Below, one piece after another: positions 22,755-37,514 of a DNA stretch of 64,000 nucleotides; the first letter of the stretch is position 1; the number at the start of each line of letters is the position of its first letter. A program made the position numbers and the translations under genes. The stretch is taken from contig JANPYM010000002.1 in NCBI GenBank assembly GCA_025890175.1, forward strand, positions 1,373,425 through 1,437,424. The letters are read 5' to 3'. The notes beneath the pieces were generated by a model. That model was not told where the DNA came from, made no database searches, and worked only from the letters and a program-made list of their open reading frames with translations. Source of the DNA: Ciborinia camelliae (lineage: Eukaryota > Ascomycota > Leotiomycetes > Helotiales > Sclerotiniaceae).

Positions 22755-24397
22755 CCTAAGTAGGAGTAGGTATGTATATGAATCAATCAATGATGAATGT
22801 TGGAATCATGGAAGGCGCGACTGACTGGTATGTCGCGTGTATGCCATTGTTTGTTTGTTTGTGTATGGTCTGGAATAGACAGAAGAGAAACAAGAGACCC
22901 AAGACTTCAAGAGACATAAGAGAGACCCGGAATGTCACAGGGCAGGTCAGGAATTTCATAGGGAAAGACCTACCTACCTAGTAGGTGGTACCTAACTAAG
23001 GCTAACTTAGTTGGTCATGGCTTGAGGAACGAGGAATGAGGAATGTTTCCATCTAGACTTGCCAAGTTGCCATAAGTAGGTACTTCTTGAACAACACCAA
23101 CACCAAAAATTCGGAGATAAAATTGAAAGTAAAAAAAGAACCAGAGGACAAGGACAAGATCTTTCGTAATCATAGCCATATTTCCCCTCCAAAAGTTCCC
23201 GATAAGCATCAGATGAGCGCAGCGCGACGCGATGTTGTGATCATCATCCATGAGGTTCATGAGATCCATGAGATAACAAGTACTACTTCATTGGAGGCTC
23301 TTCAAATTTTGTCTTACCTTTTCATGGCTCAGGTGCACAGTAACAGTAAGAAAGGTTAACCTTATATATCTTGAATTAAAAATTAAATTCATCAATTACT
23401 CAATTAGTAGAGTAGATAGAAATCCGAATAAAACCTTGACTTCCTAGATAGATTGTGGATTGAGTAGAGTAGAGTAAACGGACACAATGGTTGAACTGCC
23501 AGGGATTGGAGGGAGCGTTAAATAACCTATTCACGTGATATCGTAATATCGTGACATCGCCCATGCCTCGTACCTCGATTCCTTTTTTGCATGTATGAAA
23601 AGATGCGTTGACATTGACAGATAGTTCTTCCCCCCCATCTTCTCTTTGAACGACAAAAATTATTTGAATCTCTATCTGCTGGAAATAGGATCACTTTCTG
23701 CCTTTCATTTCCGATACCTATTGACCTTAACCTTACCTCATAGTAACAATTTTACATGCCTCGCATGCACGTTATAATTCTGCTCATGGCGATGAATGTC
23801 ACTTCTTACCGTTATAATCGGGGAGGCTAAGGCAAAGATCTTTTTTGGTAAGCATGTCGGGCATAGAGAAGATAGATCGTATCATGTTCACTGAAGCAGG
23901 TTAATAGATCAAGTGATTCTTCTGACTGACATATTAAACATTATGATCTGAACTGTACTGGTTCATAAAAAAAACACTAAAGTTAGTGGTTGGGTGGGTA
24001 CTTCTCGACGAAGAAATCATACCGAGTCTTGGATTTTTCAGTCTATTAGATTGGCAGCGATCGATATCGTGGTTCCGAACGAGAGAAGTTCATAGGAGCC
24101 TGGTTTCGAGACTGGATGCTCCTTCGTAGATTTAGCGGTCTCGAGGACAGTCGCTCAGAATATCTATTTTATAACTTCACTTTGTTTTCCTCTACAGAAA
24201 GATCGAATGTGTGTATGTATGTCTTCAATAGACGTTACGCCGATAAACACAAATCTTGGAATATGGTATTGTCATATTACGGCACATCATACACCAGGAA
24301 AGTATCTCAGGGGCAAAGCACTGTACAAATCGTTTTCCTTCCAATTCAAAGCAAAAATTACCACGAAACTTTCCTTCTCGAGTAATTACTCAGAATC
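22755..24397. other. spacer between the MITE and the SDR relic
   Basis: No convincing gene. It contains small ORFs only, an ACCTACCTACCTAGTAGGT cluster near 22970 and CT/TA-rich simple sequence. Confidence 0.5.
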
Positions 24398-24860
24398 TTG
24401 GTCGCAATAATTCTCATCACTGAATACTCTCCAGGCTTAGACTTGGCTCTAGCCACTGAGTTCTCAAAGGATAACTTCGTCTTTGCAACTACTCGAGGAG
24501 ATTCTCTTATCGCCCTCCAAAAATTAATCCAGCCATCTCAGGACAAAGTCAAGTACGTAAAATTTGATACCACCAGTCGATCAAGTGCATAGAAGCAGAA
24601 GAAGCAGAAAACCAAATTAATGTTTTCCGGGGTGGTAAAGGGATTGATATACTCATCAACAGGGCACCGGGAGTGACCAATTGGATGTCAGATAGAATAA
24701 ATATCATATAATTAGGTATCTTTACTTTATTCTACTATGTGTCTATCTAGGCTTTGACTTGTTGATTCTCAGTCTGAGGGACGATCTTGATTTCACCTTC
24801 AATTCTCACTGTGTCAACAGCGCATATCATATTGTGAGAAGCACTGGTACGTTACTTCCT
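24398..24860 (+). pseudogene. decayed short-chain dehydrogenase/reductase
   Basis: Fragments in SDR order are visible. 24398-24592 reads IILITEYSPGLDLALATEFSK and later DKVKYVKFDTT, the Rossmann start and the Asp-containing second strand. After a stop and frame change, 24588-24719 reads ENQINVFRGGKGIDILINRAPGV, the region of the NNAG motif. A further fragment near 24815-24860 reads VNSAYHIVRSTGTLLPL. The cofactor motif TGxxxGxG has become TEYSPGLD and NNAG has become NRAP. No Tyr-x3-Lys active site was found. It is therefore a relic and not a working gene. Confidence 0.6.
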
Positions 24861-27800
24861 CTTTTCACTACCTACCTAGTAAGATTTACATCCCAGAAGA
24901 TGATTTTATAAATCGGTTTATGCTATCTATCTACCTTAGCGGAGACGCCTGTAATCCATCTCCTTTCCTTACCTTACCTTACCTTAATTTGTTATAACTT
25001 ATAAATAGAGTCTGGCCTGGGCTAAGAGACTATTGGATTGGTTTGCGAGGCTTTATCTTGGATTTTATATACTATCATAAGGTACCTATATACTAGGTAG
25101 GTAGGTAATGGATAGAGAAGAAGTGAAAAGTTTACTTATTGAATCTGTTGTTTCAAGTTTGAATCATGGTATGTATGGGGTGATATTTTGATTTGGGGTC
25201 GCATTGTTTGCTTGTATTGGATTGGACGAATGAACATTATTGATTCTGGTGTTATTTATGTGATAGGATGGAATGGATTTTATGGGAAGGAGATGGATTG
25301 TATGGGAAGGAGATGTAAGGGGATGGAAGAGGATGGGATGTTGTTAGTATAAACTAAGCCCAAGTATTGGGGCTCTGTCGCGGGATGCTACTCACCGGGA
25401 GTTTTCGTTGGGGGAATCATCATGATGTCGTTGAGATAGGTATTACGGTTTGGAACGTACTCAGTATAGATAATGAAATAAATCATTCTTGTCCGTGGTT
25501 GGTATTTTGTTGATGAGATGAATTGACGTCCATATACATATTTCTAGAGGATAGGAAGTGTACGACTTGAAATAGGTAGTGTTATATTATGTATAACTTA
25601 GTACCCACCTATTGATAGGTATGATTACATGAAGAAGTTTGAATTTAGTGAGATGTTCCTGGAAATTAGACGACGGTTGATTTTTATATAATAGATGGAG
25701 GGGGTTCCCAAAGTAGTGGAAACAAAATACACATTCAAGCAATGAGCTTGTCTACGCGCCTACATATAAGAATATCATAATAAAGAGACCGGGATTCAGA
25801 CAAGGAATGTATTCTTTCCCCTAGATTTCGTGTGATGGTGCACTAGTGGAGGTTGTCAGGCGGTTAGTGATGGTTGTAAAGTGCAGAAAAAGGTGGGTAT
25901 TCATGGAGAGCGGCATTAAAAGAAATTAAGACAATCATGTATGTAGTAATAGAATTTGATGAAAGGTTTAAGATATATACACACACGATATTCTCATAAA
26001 GGTCTTGCGATCTTTTGCGGTTTCCCTCACGCTATATTATAAGGCTTGTGCAACCCCTTTATTTAGTCGACCAGTGCGATGGCCATCGTTTAGTTATGTT
26101 TGATGGCGAGAATATCTTTCTAGATATTCGGGCGGATGGGATATGTTGGATCATGCAATGATATATTAATTTTCGGGAGGATTAGGAGGGAGCGTTTGTG
26201 GTACTTTCCTAAGCAGGTGATATCTGGCGATATTGATATCCAAATATGCTCCAGAACTTGGGACGAACAAGCGGTGTAAGCTTTCGAGCGACACCTCATG
26301 CTATTTAAAACCTGTCTACTGATCTTCGGGGCAGCCGTCACACACCAATTCTGCGCAACCCCATAACGCAACTTCCAAGACCATAGTTCATGATAAGATG
26401 ACCCGGACCCATGGTGTTGTTGTACTTCACATTCTCCTCAAAACACCAATATTCTGACACTGCTTATGCTACACGAAAACAGCCACGGAAAAAATCTTCA
26501 ACGATCAATCTCACAAAGCCCCGCATCCATCATTTTTGCTTGGGTTGTCAGCTTCAGCCTTGTTCATAAAGGAGCAACTTGCCCGCTATGTGATACATAC
26601 ACACTTGATGATAGATTCATCATCTTTAATTTTCATTATGGAGAGAATCGGAAACTTCCTTCTTTATGCTATGATTCTTGAAGACGGTTTGGTTGTCGCT
26701 TTTCCAAGCTCTTGCACTCCATCTATCGAGCTCAGAAGCGCTGAGCATGTGCAGTTTCAGGGATCACCATCTTCACTCAAGCACAACGATCGTCCACGGC
26801 CAGATATTAAAGAGTTATCGTCCTAGCATCAACCTTCTACCCAGCTAGGATCTCTATCGAATATTGCAGAAGATCTAGTGACTTATCGTCTGGACTTAGA
26901 CAATACGATAGATGATAGATGTTAGATGTTAGACACTCGATGAAATATGCCACTATTCTCCAGAGCGATATGATACCACCAACCTTGGAACTAAAACATC
27001 CTCACTACCACCATCAAGACTTCTCCCTCAACATTCTCTACCCACTTATCCTCTCGAGAAAATACCCAAGGTCCCTCTTGGTATTCGACTCCGTGCAATA
27101 AAAATACGAAAAGATGATGACCGACGCGACATGCATCTAGTGGGGATATGTATATGCGTTTCTGGGAAGACACTTTGATCGTTCCTTAGCCATACAAGAG
27201 AGATCGGGTCATCGGAAAATGAGCAGGTCGGCAGGATACATCTACAAACAACAAGAAAGATATGCGAAGACTGTCTAGCAGATGGCCATCCTCGACATCT
27301 TGTGCCTTTTCTGATCTCCCACCGATGTCCAGAGATCTTACAAAAGAGTACAGAAAAGATACGAGAGAAGTTTGAGAATTTTAGGACCACAGTTCTAGGC
27401 TGCATCTAGTGTTTGACTATACCCAGCAGAGTAAGCTGGCTCTCTTAGTGGTTATAGTTCACACAGATGGGAGGAAAAAAAAGAGACCCCCACTACCGAG
27501 ATGACATGATCGAGATCCTTGGGTATGATTCGATAATGGAGCCTGCTTTTCATCTTCAAATTACGGTTCGAGTGGTCTTTTACACAAGACTTTCGGACAG
27601 ACGGGCTGAACTATCAGATGTAGATGCACTCGAACCAAAGAGATCTTCCCGCTTAGAAGCACAATATGCAATGAGTTGCACCATTTCATGTTCTACACGA
27701 AGCATCGTTCAGAACGGGAGTTCTAGACAATGATCTGATGAGCCTGGAAACGATTTGCGGATGTATGTTTTGTCAAGAGCAAGGTCTCGCTACAGACAAG

Positions 27801-30800
27801 ATCAGAATCAACTACGAGTCAAAAGTTGCTCCGATGATTTGGCATATCTCCATAAGCTTTAGGCTTGACATTAAACGAGAAAGTGCTTACTCTCATCTCA
27901 TTCCATCAAATGTCCAGCCTCAAGTGAAGTATCAACGAGATCCTCGGCTTATATCCAATGTGATGACCGTGTTCTTGATATATCTGATGGGTATTCGTGC
28001 ATGCTTAACTTGATTTTGAAGATGGGGTTTTAAACTCTCCAGGGCTAGCATCCTATTTCCTTTTGGAGGAATTATTTCTGATTGCACATCTACAACAAAT
28101 TCTCCGAGAGTCCTGGATGAATGCTGTCGAAAATCTGGTTTTGGTGTTACTGTCCTGCTTTTACCTCATTTTTTCGCTAAGATATTGAGTATTGTATGTT
28201 TATAATAAAAGTATGGCGATGGATGTTTAGCAGGGGACTATACTATTGGTGCAGAAGCTATTCCCTCATTGCGATTCAAGTGGTTATGAGTTGCCGACCC
28301 AAGTCTATCGTCTCAAAGACTCCATTCTAACACCACCATTCAAAATCAATCAGTTCTCGTCTCATGATCGATGACCAACTGGTCCCATTACAACTCAGGC
28401 ATTGGTTCTCATCCCATAGCACCTACTTACTCACTGGCTACACTACTACCGACTCATTGATCCCCTGATAATCATTCTCGGCGCCCTGGGCAAGTCGTGC
28501 GACCTTTCATACGCATCTGAATGTCAATTTGAGCTAGGGAAATCTCATCCCCTTTACAGAAACTCTTTCGAAGCGTTTACCCACTTGGACATTTTGAACC
28601 AAACTCAACCAATATCACATTATGGACACCTTCGCTCAGACTCACTTCATCGGCATTTCTTCAGCCTGATATCACCTCATTAGATCTTCCAGAACCAATA
28701 CACCAGCCAGTCAGTACCTGCCAAGAACAAAATTGAGTTGGCCCAAAGCTCCATCCAATCACATCAATAAGACTTTGTTTGTATGGCTTCTCCGTATTTC
28801 AAGAGCCTGAGATATGGCAACCTTATCTCAGATAATCTCTTTTGTTTTAACCGCTGCGAGGATACGAAGAGATCGAAGACACTAGCCTTTCGCTTGCAGA
28901 GCGGCGGATATCGACGTTTTCCGTGAAAGAAATTCAAGGAAGGTTGGAATACTTCGAGTTCAAACGGATAAATCATGGCTACATTCATACCGGATGTTAC
29001 ACGGATAGAAAGTAAGAAAGCGGATCAAAACCTCATGTCGTCGCAAGATTTAGAGATCTAGCCTTTCACGTTCATCTGGGTGAGATTCTGAACGAGCCTC
29101 TTGAGCACAGGACAAATTTTCCCTGAAGCCTTGCTTGAATGATACATCAATAGGCGTGCCAATAGAAGCCTGTACTGCTATGACTTGCTTTTATGGGCCA
29201 GATCGGTTGCCTATTTAGACGATTATTGGTGTTCGCAACACGTATACGAGAGGCTGCGCCTAGAAGTATATCTAGGCCATCCCAAAAATAGCATTAGAGT
29301 CATCCCGGCAAAATAGGAGTCATCCACATGGAAATTGTTGGTGGTGGTTGGAAGTCGGAAGACCTGTTGGAAGAAACGGGGCGATTTTGGTGCAAGGCAT
29401 CTAGCTGCCCGCCGATTTTTTCATGCAAAATTGTTCGAATACATCTCACCGAAAATTTTCTTTTATCGGGATCCAACAGATTGCACATGATACGGAATGC
29501 CATGTGCATACCCGAGTTGGTCGTTTGCTTGATTGTGGTCTCCGCCTATCATGTTGTGCACTGGCTTTTACTAATCGTGCCAATAAAGTGGTGAAGACAA
29601 TCAGGCCTTGCCATGTGATTTATTGACCTACGCCTCGCTTTTGATATGAGACTGTTGCTTTTGGAGCATAAAACAGTATGCGTTGCACTTTCACAAGGTT
29701 GTTGTTTATACCTGAAGACTGGATGATGTTTCGCCTAGAATAAATTCCAGGCAATGCAATGCATTCATTGCATTGAGTGCAATAAAATTTGAAGCGCCAC
29801 CATACATAGGAGGCAACATTAATGCACATAACCGGAATTCGCTTGTCGAATTGGATAATAATTGTTAGCTTATAGCAATAGTTGCTGCAGTATTGTTACA
29901 ATACTGAAAACATCATTGGGCATATATTATAATACTTTTATAAGGCTTCCGGCCAAAGAGCAAGGGTTGAGATAAGGTAATCTCCCCCATTGCTACTCTC
30001 GATTTAACCGAACCGTTATTTACAAATTTCGGGCGCAAAGAAGGAATGGGCAAATGAAAGATGAATAGAATTGGTTGCCTCGCTATAAAGTAGTATCTTT
30101 TATTTCATTTGAACGGTGCGGTTAACACTTACTTATAAATCGGCGATATTATTCAGCCAAGATAGCATCAATTTATCCGGCTACGCTCTCTGGCAGCTAT
30201 TTACGTCCTGAGATATGCTTCTTAGAACCAATGGTTGAGGATGACTTACGCCTTTATTGAAAGCCGGAATCTCAAACATTGATGATGGCCCTAAACTTCT
30301 ATTGGACCGCTGTCCAGATTAGAAAACCATGTGCCGATCATGTGCTAGTATCGCGTAAAACAGAGGATGAGGCTCTCGACGCCCGGAGAGCAATATCGCA
30401 TTGCAGTTAATTTCGTGTTTTGGTCTCTCAGATTAAAGCTGGACCAAAGAAGTCTCCGAACGACATTGGAGCTTCGTGGTGCCTCAATCCAAGAGACCCG
30501 TTTTGAGGCTTACGATTTCTAGCTAGAGCTGAATTGGTCTAGAGGGAATGTATATTCTACAGAAGGATTTGCCGGCTCATCCATAAGGCAAGAATCATGG
30601 CAGGCTGCTCATATAACAGAACAGCCTAGCACGGCATTGCCATGGTGGAAAACAGCCTAGCACTATCACCACACGTGTAAAAACAACCGGTCTCCACGCG
30701 CACTCTGTTGCGATGGTAAATACATGGGTTGAAGCTGCACAATGCGACCAAACATAAGAGAAGTCAGTGGTTTGGAAAGTCGTAGATTTATAGCAAATAG

Positions 30801-33800
30801 CGGTGAGGATTGGGCGGTGACGATATGCGAGGATCAATGCCAACTAGAGCAGAAAAGTCTGCAAAGCCTGCGCCAGAACTGAGTTGACAGATTTCACATG
30901 GCTTACCTTAGGACCCGATCTCATCGATTCCAGCCCAAAGTGAATGGACTCTTTCAAGTCTTGCGAGAATTCTGCCAATCAATGAACATCCATAAGAAAA
31001 AGGCAGCTCCCAATGCTGCGCCCAAAGGCAGATTTAAATACAAGAAGCGCCCACTGAAACTCTAGAAGACCGCCTCAAAAAGACGGGATCCTGAGTGTGC
31101 AAGAAGATGCCAAGTACACCGACGTTGAAGTCGTAAGTAAACAATTACATCCCCAATGCGACAAGATAACGTTTATCATTGGGTAAGCTGGACCAGGCTT
31201 CCCCAATACCAGAATGGTGCCAGCTCCCATCTCCAGTCTAGATTGAATATGACCATTCTATGCCGAATCGTAGAGTAACGTTATTGCAATTTAATTGTCA
31301 TCATATGCCCAACATTGAACTTTCGTATCCACGCATCAAATATGTGGTCTCCAGCAGAACTCGGGAAACTTCCCGGTGTCATTCTCCGAGTAATATCTCG
31401 CCACCCAACGTACGGATTCCCAATGTCCAAAAGTCAAAACATGGTTTGGATAGATGTAAAAAGTCTCACAGCCACTCGAGCATCAATTGACCATATTCAA
31501 TGCCTAGGGCGATTCACCAAAGTTTGCCGTAGCCATTGGTGTTTGGTTTCGGTATATTTATTGCACTTCATGCAAACTCAGTCCTACCCTGACTGTCTGA
31601 AAGATGCAACGATGAAACCTGCCGTCATGATCCCACAAAAAGTATTAAACACTGACACCTAAAGATGTAATTCATGTTACACCCATGAAACAATAAGTAG
31701 GACAATTATGCCAAAGTCATCTGATATACGCGCCATTGGCAAGTATAGACCCTTGGATGGAAAGCAACTTGACTTTCAAAACGAGGCAACTCCACCTCTC
31801 TCCTAATCAGGCTATAAGAGTTTTTCAATAACTTAGCTTGGCCAAGAAGTAAATAAGCCCTTTCACTCACCAACTATGGTGAGATAAAAACGTGAGACCT
31901 ATGCGCCAACGAGTGAATCAGTTGTTCCGTGAACCAGTGCGCCTCTCGTCCGTTGGAATGGGTATGAGCACTTCAACGTCCCATCATGAGACAGCTAGTA
32001 CGGTAGACTTGAGAAAGTACAATCAATCGGAAAAAGCATAAAATGGTTTACACGATTGTCATAAGTGCAGGTGGATACTAGGTAGGTAGATGTCAATACA
32101 TAATACTTCGCTGTCAAGCAAATCTATCATGGCTCTAAAATATTTTTGCCCTCGTCACATGATACCCCGCCTTTTATTTTTCACCGCTCTTGCTCTTGCT
32201 CTTGCTTGCCTCCAAAGAGGTAACACTAATGCCCCTGGCTGAATGTGATGATGAATCATGAACTTCTCCCCACCTGCACCTGTAGTGCGTACCTAGTACT
32301 CCCTTCCAGGTTCCACACGATCTCTGTCGCCCCGGAAACTGAACTCAAAATCGACAACTATATGGGATCAACAGCCTGGAGTACAACCTCGGGTTGTTTG
32401 GTTACCTAACTTTCTACACTACTTAAGCTGTGCTTCTCTCCACTTATCCTACTTATTAGTCAGTACCACATTTGCTGGGTTATGAAAACTGATACACTAT
32501 TACACAACACCAGTAGGTAATGGCAACTCACGTCTAGATTTGACGATCAGAGCTCGTAGGCAGACGATATGGTACCACTCTCAAGTCTATTTTCTTGCTT
32601 CAGATCATGTTTCTGGTTTGTTTGAGAGGATCAATTTTTCTATAGTTCAGACTGGTTGTCCTACCTGGGGTCAATTCAATGTCGTACTTATGTCATAGGT
32701 GTTGGTTCATGACGGTCTTGCTTATAGTACGTACCACAGTGGTGTAATTTCTGCATGAAGGTTTTTTTTTCTTGTGCGAAATTTCTAATTACAGATCCCC
32801 AACATGCAGTAACTTTATTTTGACCATTGGATTGACCCAAATATGGGTGCGGTAGTATGGGATTGATGTTGTGCCCAACACACACACCCATATGGCGATG
32901 TTCTCGGCAGATAGTTGCTAGACTTGCATGCGGTGCAGTTGTTTAGTGCGCAGTAGCAAGCCGGAAGGTATATTAAGACTGTTCTGCTTCTTCAACGAGC
33001 CAGAATTGTTTCAATGGCCTAAACCTAACGAACCATGTTTTCAGTAGTATATATTGTACTTCTTGTGAATTTCTTGCTCTAGGAGAATGAGGCATTTCTG
33101 GCCTTTTCTGTCAGTTATCATATCATATTGGGCCCAGTTACGGGTGCTAAGATCCGCAAGGCAAATTTTGTATAGTTTGAGTGAAACAAGTGGTTCCTGA
33201 TAGTGTTTGTTGGGCAGCAACTGTATGGCAAGGCGAAAGATCATCTGAGCTGATAGCGAACAAGATAATGGCCGTCGTCCAAGGCGTGCAGACCCGATAT
33301 TATGATGCGGATGGCTCATTGCGTTCTTTCGGGTTAGGAATTGTGTGCATTAAGTTAGGTATAGAAAATTAAGCTCTAATCGGCTTTTTCTGCAATTGAG
33401 TTGAAGTTTCTTTTGTGGTTTCAGGCTCTCCATAACTTCTCGGGCTGTAGGGAACAGTGTTTCCAATAGACCTGGTTTTCAAAACTCCAACAAAGATTAA
33501 TTATCGAGCATGGTTGGAGGAGTTCCAAGTGGATTTACCATTTCTAATGAATTCTTTATGCCAAGGGTCAAGGACTATGCTTAACTAAAGAATTTTTAGC
33601 CCGACTTGTTGAAATCCCAGGGAGTTTCGAAGCATGCATTTCGAGATTTCATAGCCGCCCATACCGACCAACGAGTTTCATTATTTCCATCTAGCAGCCC
33701 TTGTGCTGTCTCAAAATGTCTGCTCGCTCCACCAGCTACTGGCAGACAGCCTTATATTCAAAACTTCGTATTGAAATTTAAGATGATATTTTCGTGCGGT

Positions 33801-36800
33801 GAGTCTCAAAAGATGTGTATTCATCACTATGCTTGGATGAGTCACAGCCCATCCAATTTCCCGCCCACGTTGACGACAGGCCTTCACTAACCATTTGGGA
33901 CCAGGCTCAGATTGGCCGAGAGAATAACACCGAGTGAAGTTTCAGGATCACAGGACGTTCAAAACGTGGTCGTTGCTCGAGTCCTTCAAGTGCTACACCG
34001 TCCCCTGGACGCTGTTGCCTGCTTTGATGACATTCCCAGCCACCTGTAAAGAGCGCCTCAACAGATGATCAGTATCTCGACGCGACGGTAGCGCAAGGCA
34101 AACGCGCTAAATGGGTCTCAGCCAGCCTTTATGGAGCGATGATGCACTATCGATGCTTCACCGAGTCTGGTAAGTCGATGGATTGGATGAGACTGGTCGT
34201 GCTTAAAGCGAATATGATCATTGATCTCCGGTCGCACCCTTCGCAAGCTGATATTGGATGGCAAAGTTAGTCACAGCCATTCTATTGGGTCCGGATCATC
34301 CGAAGAATACCGAAGATGACATTCTTAGCTTTCATCTGCCAGGGGACGCCCCATGATGGTCGAACCATATGTACCAGATAGCGAGCAGTCCTGAGAATAT
34401 GATTAGCCTACAGGGCAAAGCAGGGAGCACGTACTTGTGGAAGCCTGAGCATTCCATCAACGGTTGTCGAGCAATCAAGATCGAGATTCGGGACCGACTT
34501 GTCTTCGGCTGACTCGTCGGGTTTGTAACTGTGATAAAATGGAAGGATTAGGAAGTCAGGAGAATGCTAGGTGTCAAAGTCACGGTTATCAAAGATATAT
34601 TCGTAAACGAACGAGTCGTAATATCGCATCTTGGAGGCGAATATTGATTTGTAATATAATCGATGAGCGCTGAGGATTCCAGCTACCGCGGTACTGTAAA
34701 GTTCAGGGGCGTATTGCGTGGTGGCGATTAGCGCCACCGCTTGCATCCGAACTGGGCGGAACTTTTGGTTTACCTGTGTACAAATCTTCCAAATATCTTG
34801 AATGCTGCATTATGTGACTTGATGAAAATCACCAGTGAATCTTTAACTAGAATTCGAAATTCTTCACATTCTTGATATTCTAGAAGTCTCAGGAAGATCC
34901 TTACTAATTCGTAGCGCACAAGCCGCAGAGCGAGGGAGAAAAAAAAATTGCCACATCTGCAGCCACTCAGGCTTAAACCAATCAGCTGTGGCACATCACA
35001 CCCCCAAAAAAGGTTTCGCAACCAGTCCGAAAAATTCTGATCAAGTTGAAATTTTTTTTCAGCGGGCGTAGACGGAACAATAATGCTACCAGCGGGCCAC
35101 GCGAGCGGAAGAAAATGAAAGAAGAGAATTGTAATGGAATTGTAATGTAATTGCAGTAGAGGAACAATAGGAGCTCGCCTCCTTCGGGGATCACCGACAC
35201 GTCTATGTCCGTGAGAAGTAACAGGAGATATTTTTCATGCCACAATCACGATATTTCAGGAGCAAAGTCTCCTTACTTTCATACGGCAAAACGCCAGGCT
35301 TCTACTTTTGGAGGATTTTAAATAGAAAGCGAGTGGAAATAGGAGATCTTGGCAGTCAAACGTAATGGTGACCAGACGCAGGCTCCCGTGACCACTGACC
35401 TAATTCGCCTAGCCGTATGAAATGCCATGTACGACGGGTGGAAGCATCCTCTTGAATTTCCGGTAAAGATAGTGAGTGGATGGATGAGTGCAGAAAGTGC
35501 TCGCCCCATAATGATCGAATTGTTCAGATTTGCATGTTGGATCTTCGTTGGAACATGAAAAAGTGGCCTAACTTCTTGGGGTCAATTTGTTCCCCAGGCC
35601 TCTTAATTTCGATGTTATGGAATTTGATTTTTTCACTTCGAAAATTGAGACTTATGATTCACGTACTTGCGCAAGTCGGTGGTTGGAGGTATGAAAATGC
35701 AATGTACTCGCGTCTTTCGGTACCCAGCCTCAATGTTTTCGTCAACAGCTTATGGGGCTGGTAAAACTCATGACATGGAAACTTCCGCCTTGGATAGGTA
35801 TATACATATATATCTTGAATTACCGTTTCGTCTAGAGTGATGCAATGATGGCCAATGAGTTAAAAGCGACGGGGGAGCGGCGCATGAAATGTGGCAAGGC
35901 TTTGAAGTATATTTGTTTTTTTATTAAAATTCAGCTGAAGAACTCTCCATGCTTCCCCTGTTTGATAAATCTTGACATCGCCCGGGAAAAGAAATGATGC
36001 GGTAAACAATGATATAATAAACCTGAGATTTGAGGATCATGTGGATTCTTCAACATGCTACAAATAAGAAACCTCATTTTAATAATCTTATGAGAATCCG
36101 GCAATTATGAAATCTCCGAATATGCATACTGAGCCGCGACTTTCTCACACGCATCTATCCCAAGGAATTGATTTTCAGCACAAACGAGGCATTCAAACCC
36201 AATCTTATAGGAAGAGGTGAAATCCCTCTAAAATATACCTCGGCGAGGTTATACTTTGATCACTGTTTCCTTAGTGATCAGTGCTGCACTTGCTCACAGA
36301 GAATCAGAGATCCTGGTGTTGATTCACATGAAAGGGAGGATTGCAGGCAGAAAATCAACAAAATTTCAAACCACCCCGAGCTCATTCTTTGTTAGGAAAT
36401 TGGTCACCTGGAAAACATTATAGGAATAGAATTCCCGAGTTTTGACTTTGATGAGCAGGCGAGGAGTTGTTGACATTAGGCAAGCACTCGGCAAGGACTC
36501 ATTCCGATTGTGCCTTTGATATGCCTAGAATTCCTGAGCGCTATATTTGGACGGCTTCGAGAAATTAACGCTCTGCCTCCTATGTTTCTGAAGGGTTGCG
36601 AGCTCCTTCACGAAACGCGCACCGCCACGTCTTGAATGGCTGAATCCTTCTCGATCATGATGACATGACTCAACTGTCGGTAAGCAACTGAATCAACCGA
36701 GTCAATTCATATAAGTGTCACCGGGAGGAGATTGATTTGGATTCCAACGAGTTGGTGATTCTGATTCTGAGATTATGTTGGTGCGTAGGATGGTTGGAAA

Positions 36801-37421
36801 GGGGACAGACCATCACAGAGAAAGAGTCGGTGGTAGCATCAGCTGACAAGTAGAGAGCTGAGTGTTCAGCATCTTAGAATACCGCGCGCGTGCACAACAG
36901 TGCAGCGAGAACGCTTGGATGTTGTCTTACAATGTTCGTACTCGTAAATCAGTGAATCGATGTTGAGGAGCAGATGTGTATGGCAGAGTCAGAGGATGGA
37001 GAGAGCAGAGAATTCAAGTCGTCGGGGCAGATGTTGAGATTTTATGATGGTGGAGGGGGTTTGGATCACACGTTTCGTCATATGGATATGGTTTGGAGAA
37101 CTCTGGCGAACTTCGACACGATGTCGCAAGGCTGAATAATGCTGGAACAGATTCAAGCTGTGGAGGTTTGGGGAGGGGTAATTTTTAGCAATATTAATAA
37201 GTTGAAGGCTCGTACTATCTGCTTATATTTATAGATGTGCTAGCAGTTGTATTCTGGCAGCCACACCTGCCGCAATCATAGATCTTTATCGTGTTATTAA
37301 CCTTACCTAGGTAGAGGTGAATGTTAGAGAGACGGGAAAGAACTTATTGCTGGAAGCACTTCCAAGGTTGAGGTAAGATTGAGGTAAAGGTAACCAATGC
37401 GTTCCGAATGATTTGTATTGA

Positions 37422-37514
37422 TATATCAATCCTATAAATGCTATAAATGCTATAAATCCTATCAATCCTATCAATCCTATCAATCCTATCAATCCTATCA
37501 ATCCCATAAATCCT
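37422..37514. repeat. 9-bp tandem repeat, about ten units
   Basis: Units drift from CTATAAATG/C to CTATCAATC and back to CCATAAATC, all with period 9. On the minus strand it reads as a repetitive Gly-Leu-Ile string, which I regard as an artefact of the tandem repeat. Confidence 0.9.

Noticed and set aside
31315..31662. 115-codon ORF in the gene-poor zone
   Set aside because: No motif, an overlapping alternative frame of similar length, and no splice continuation found.
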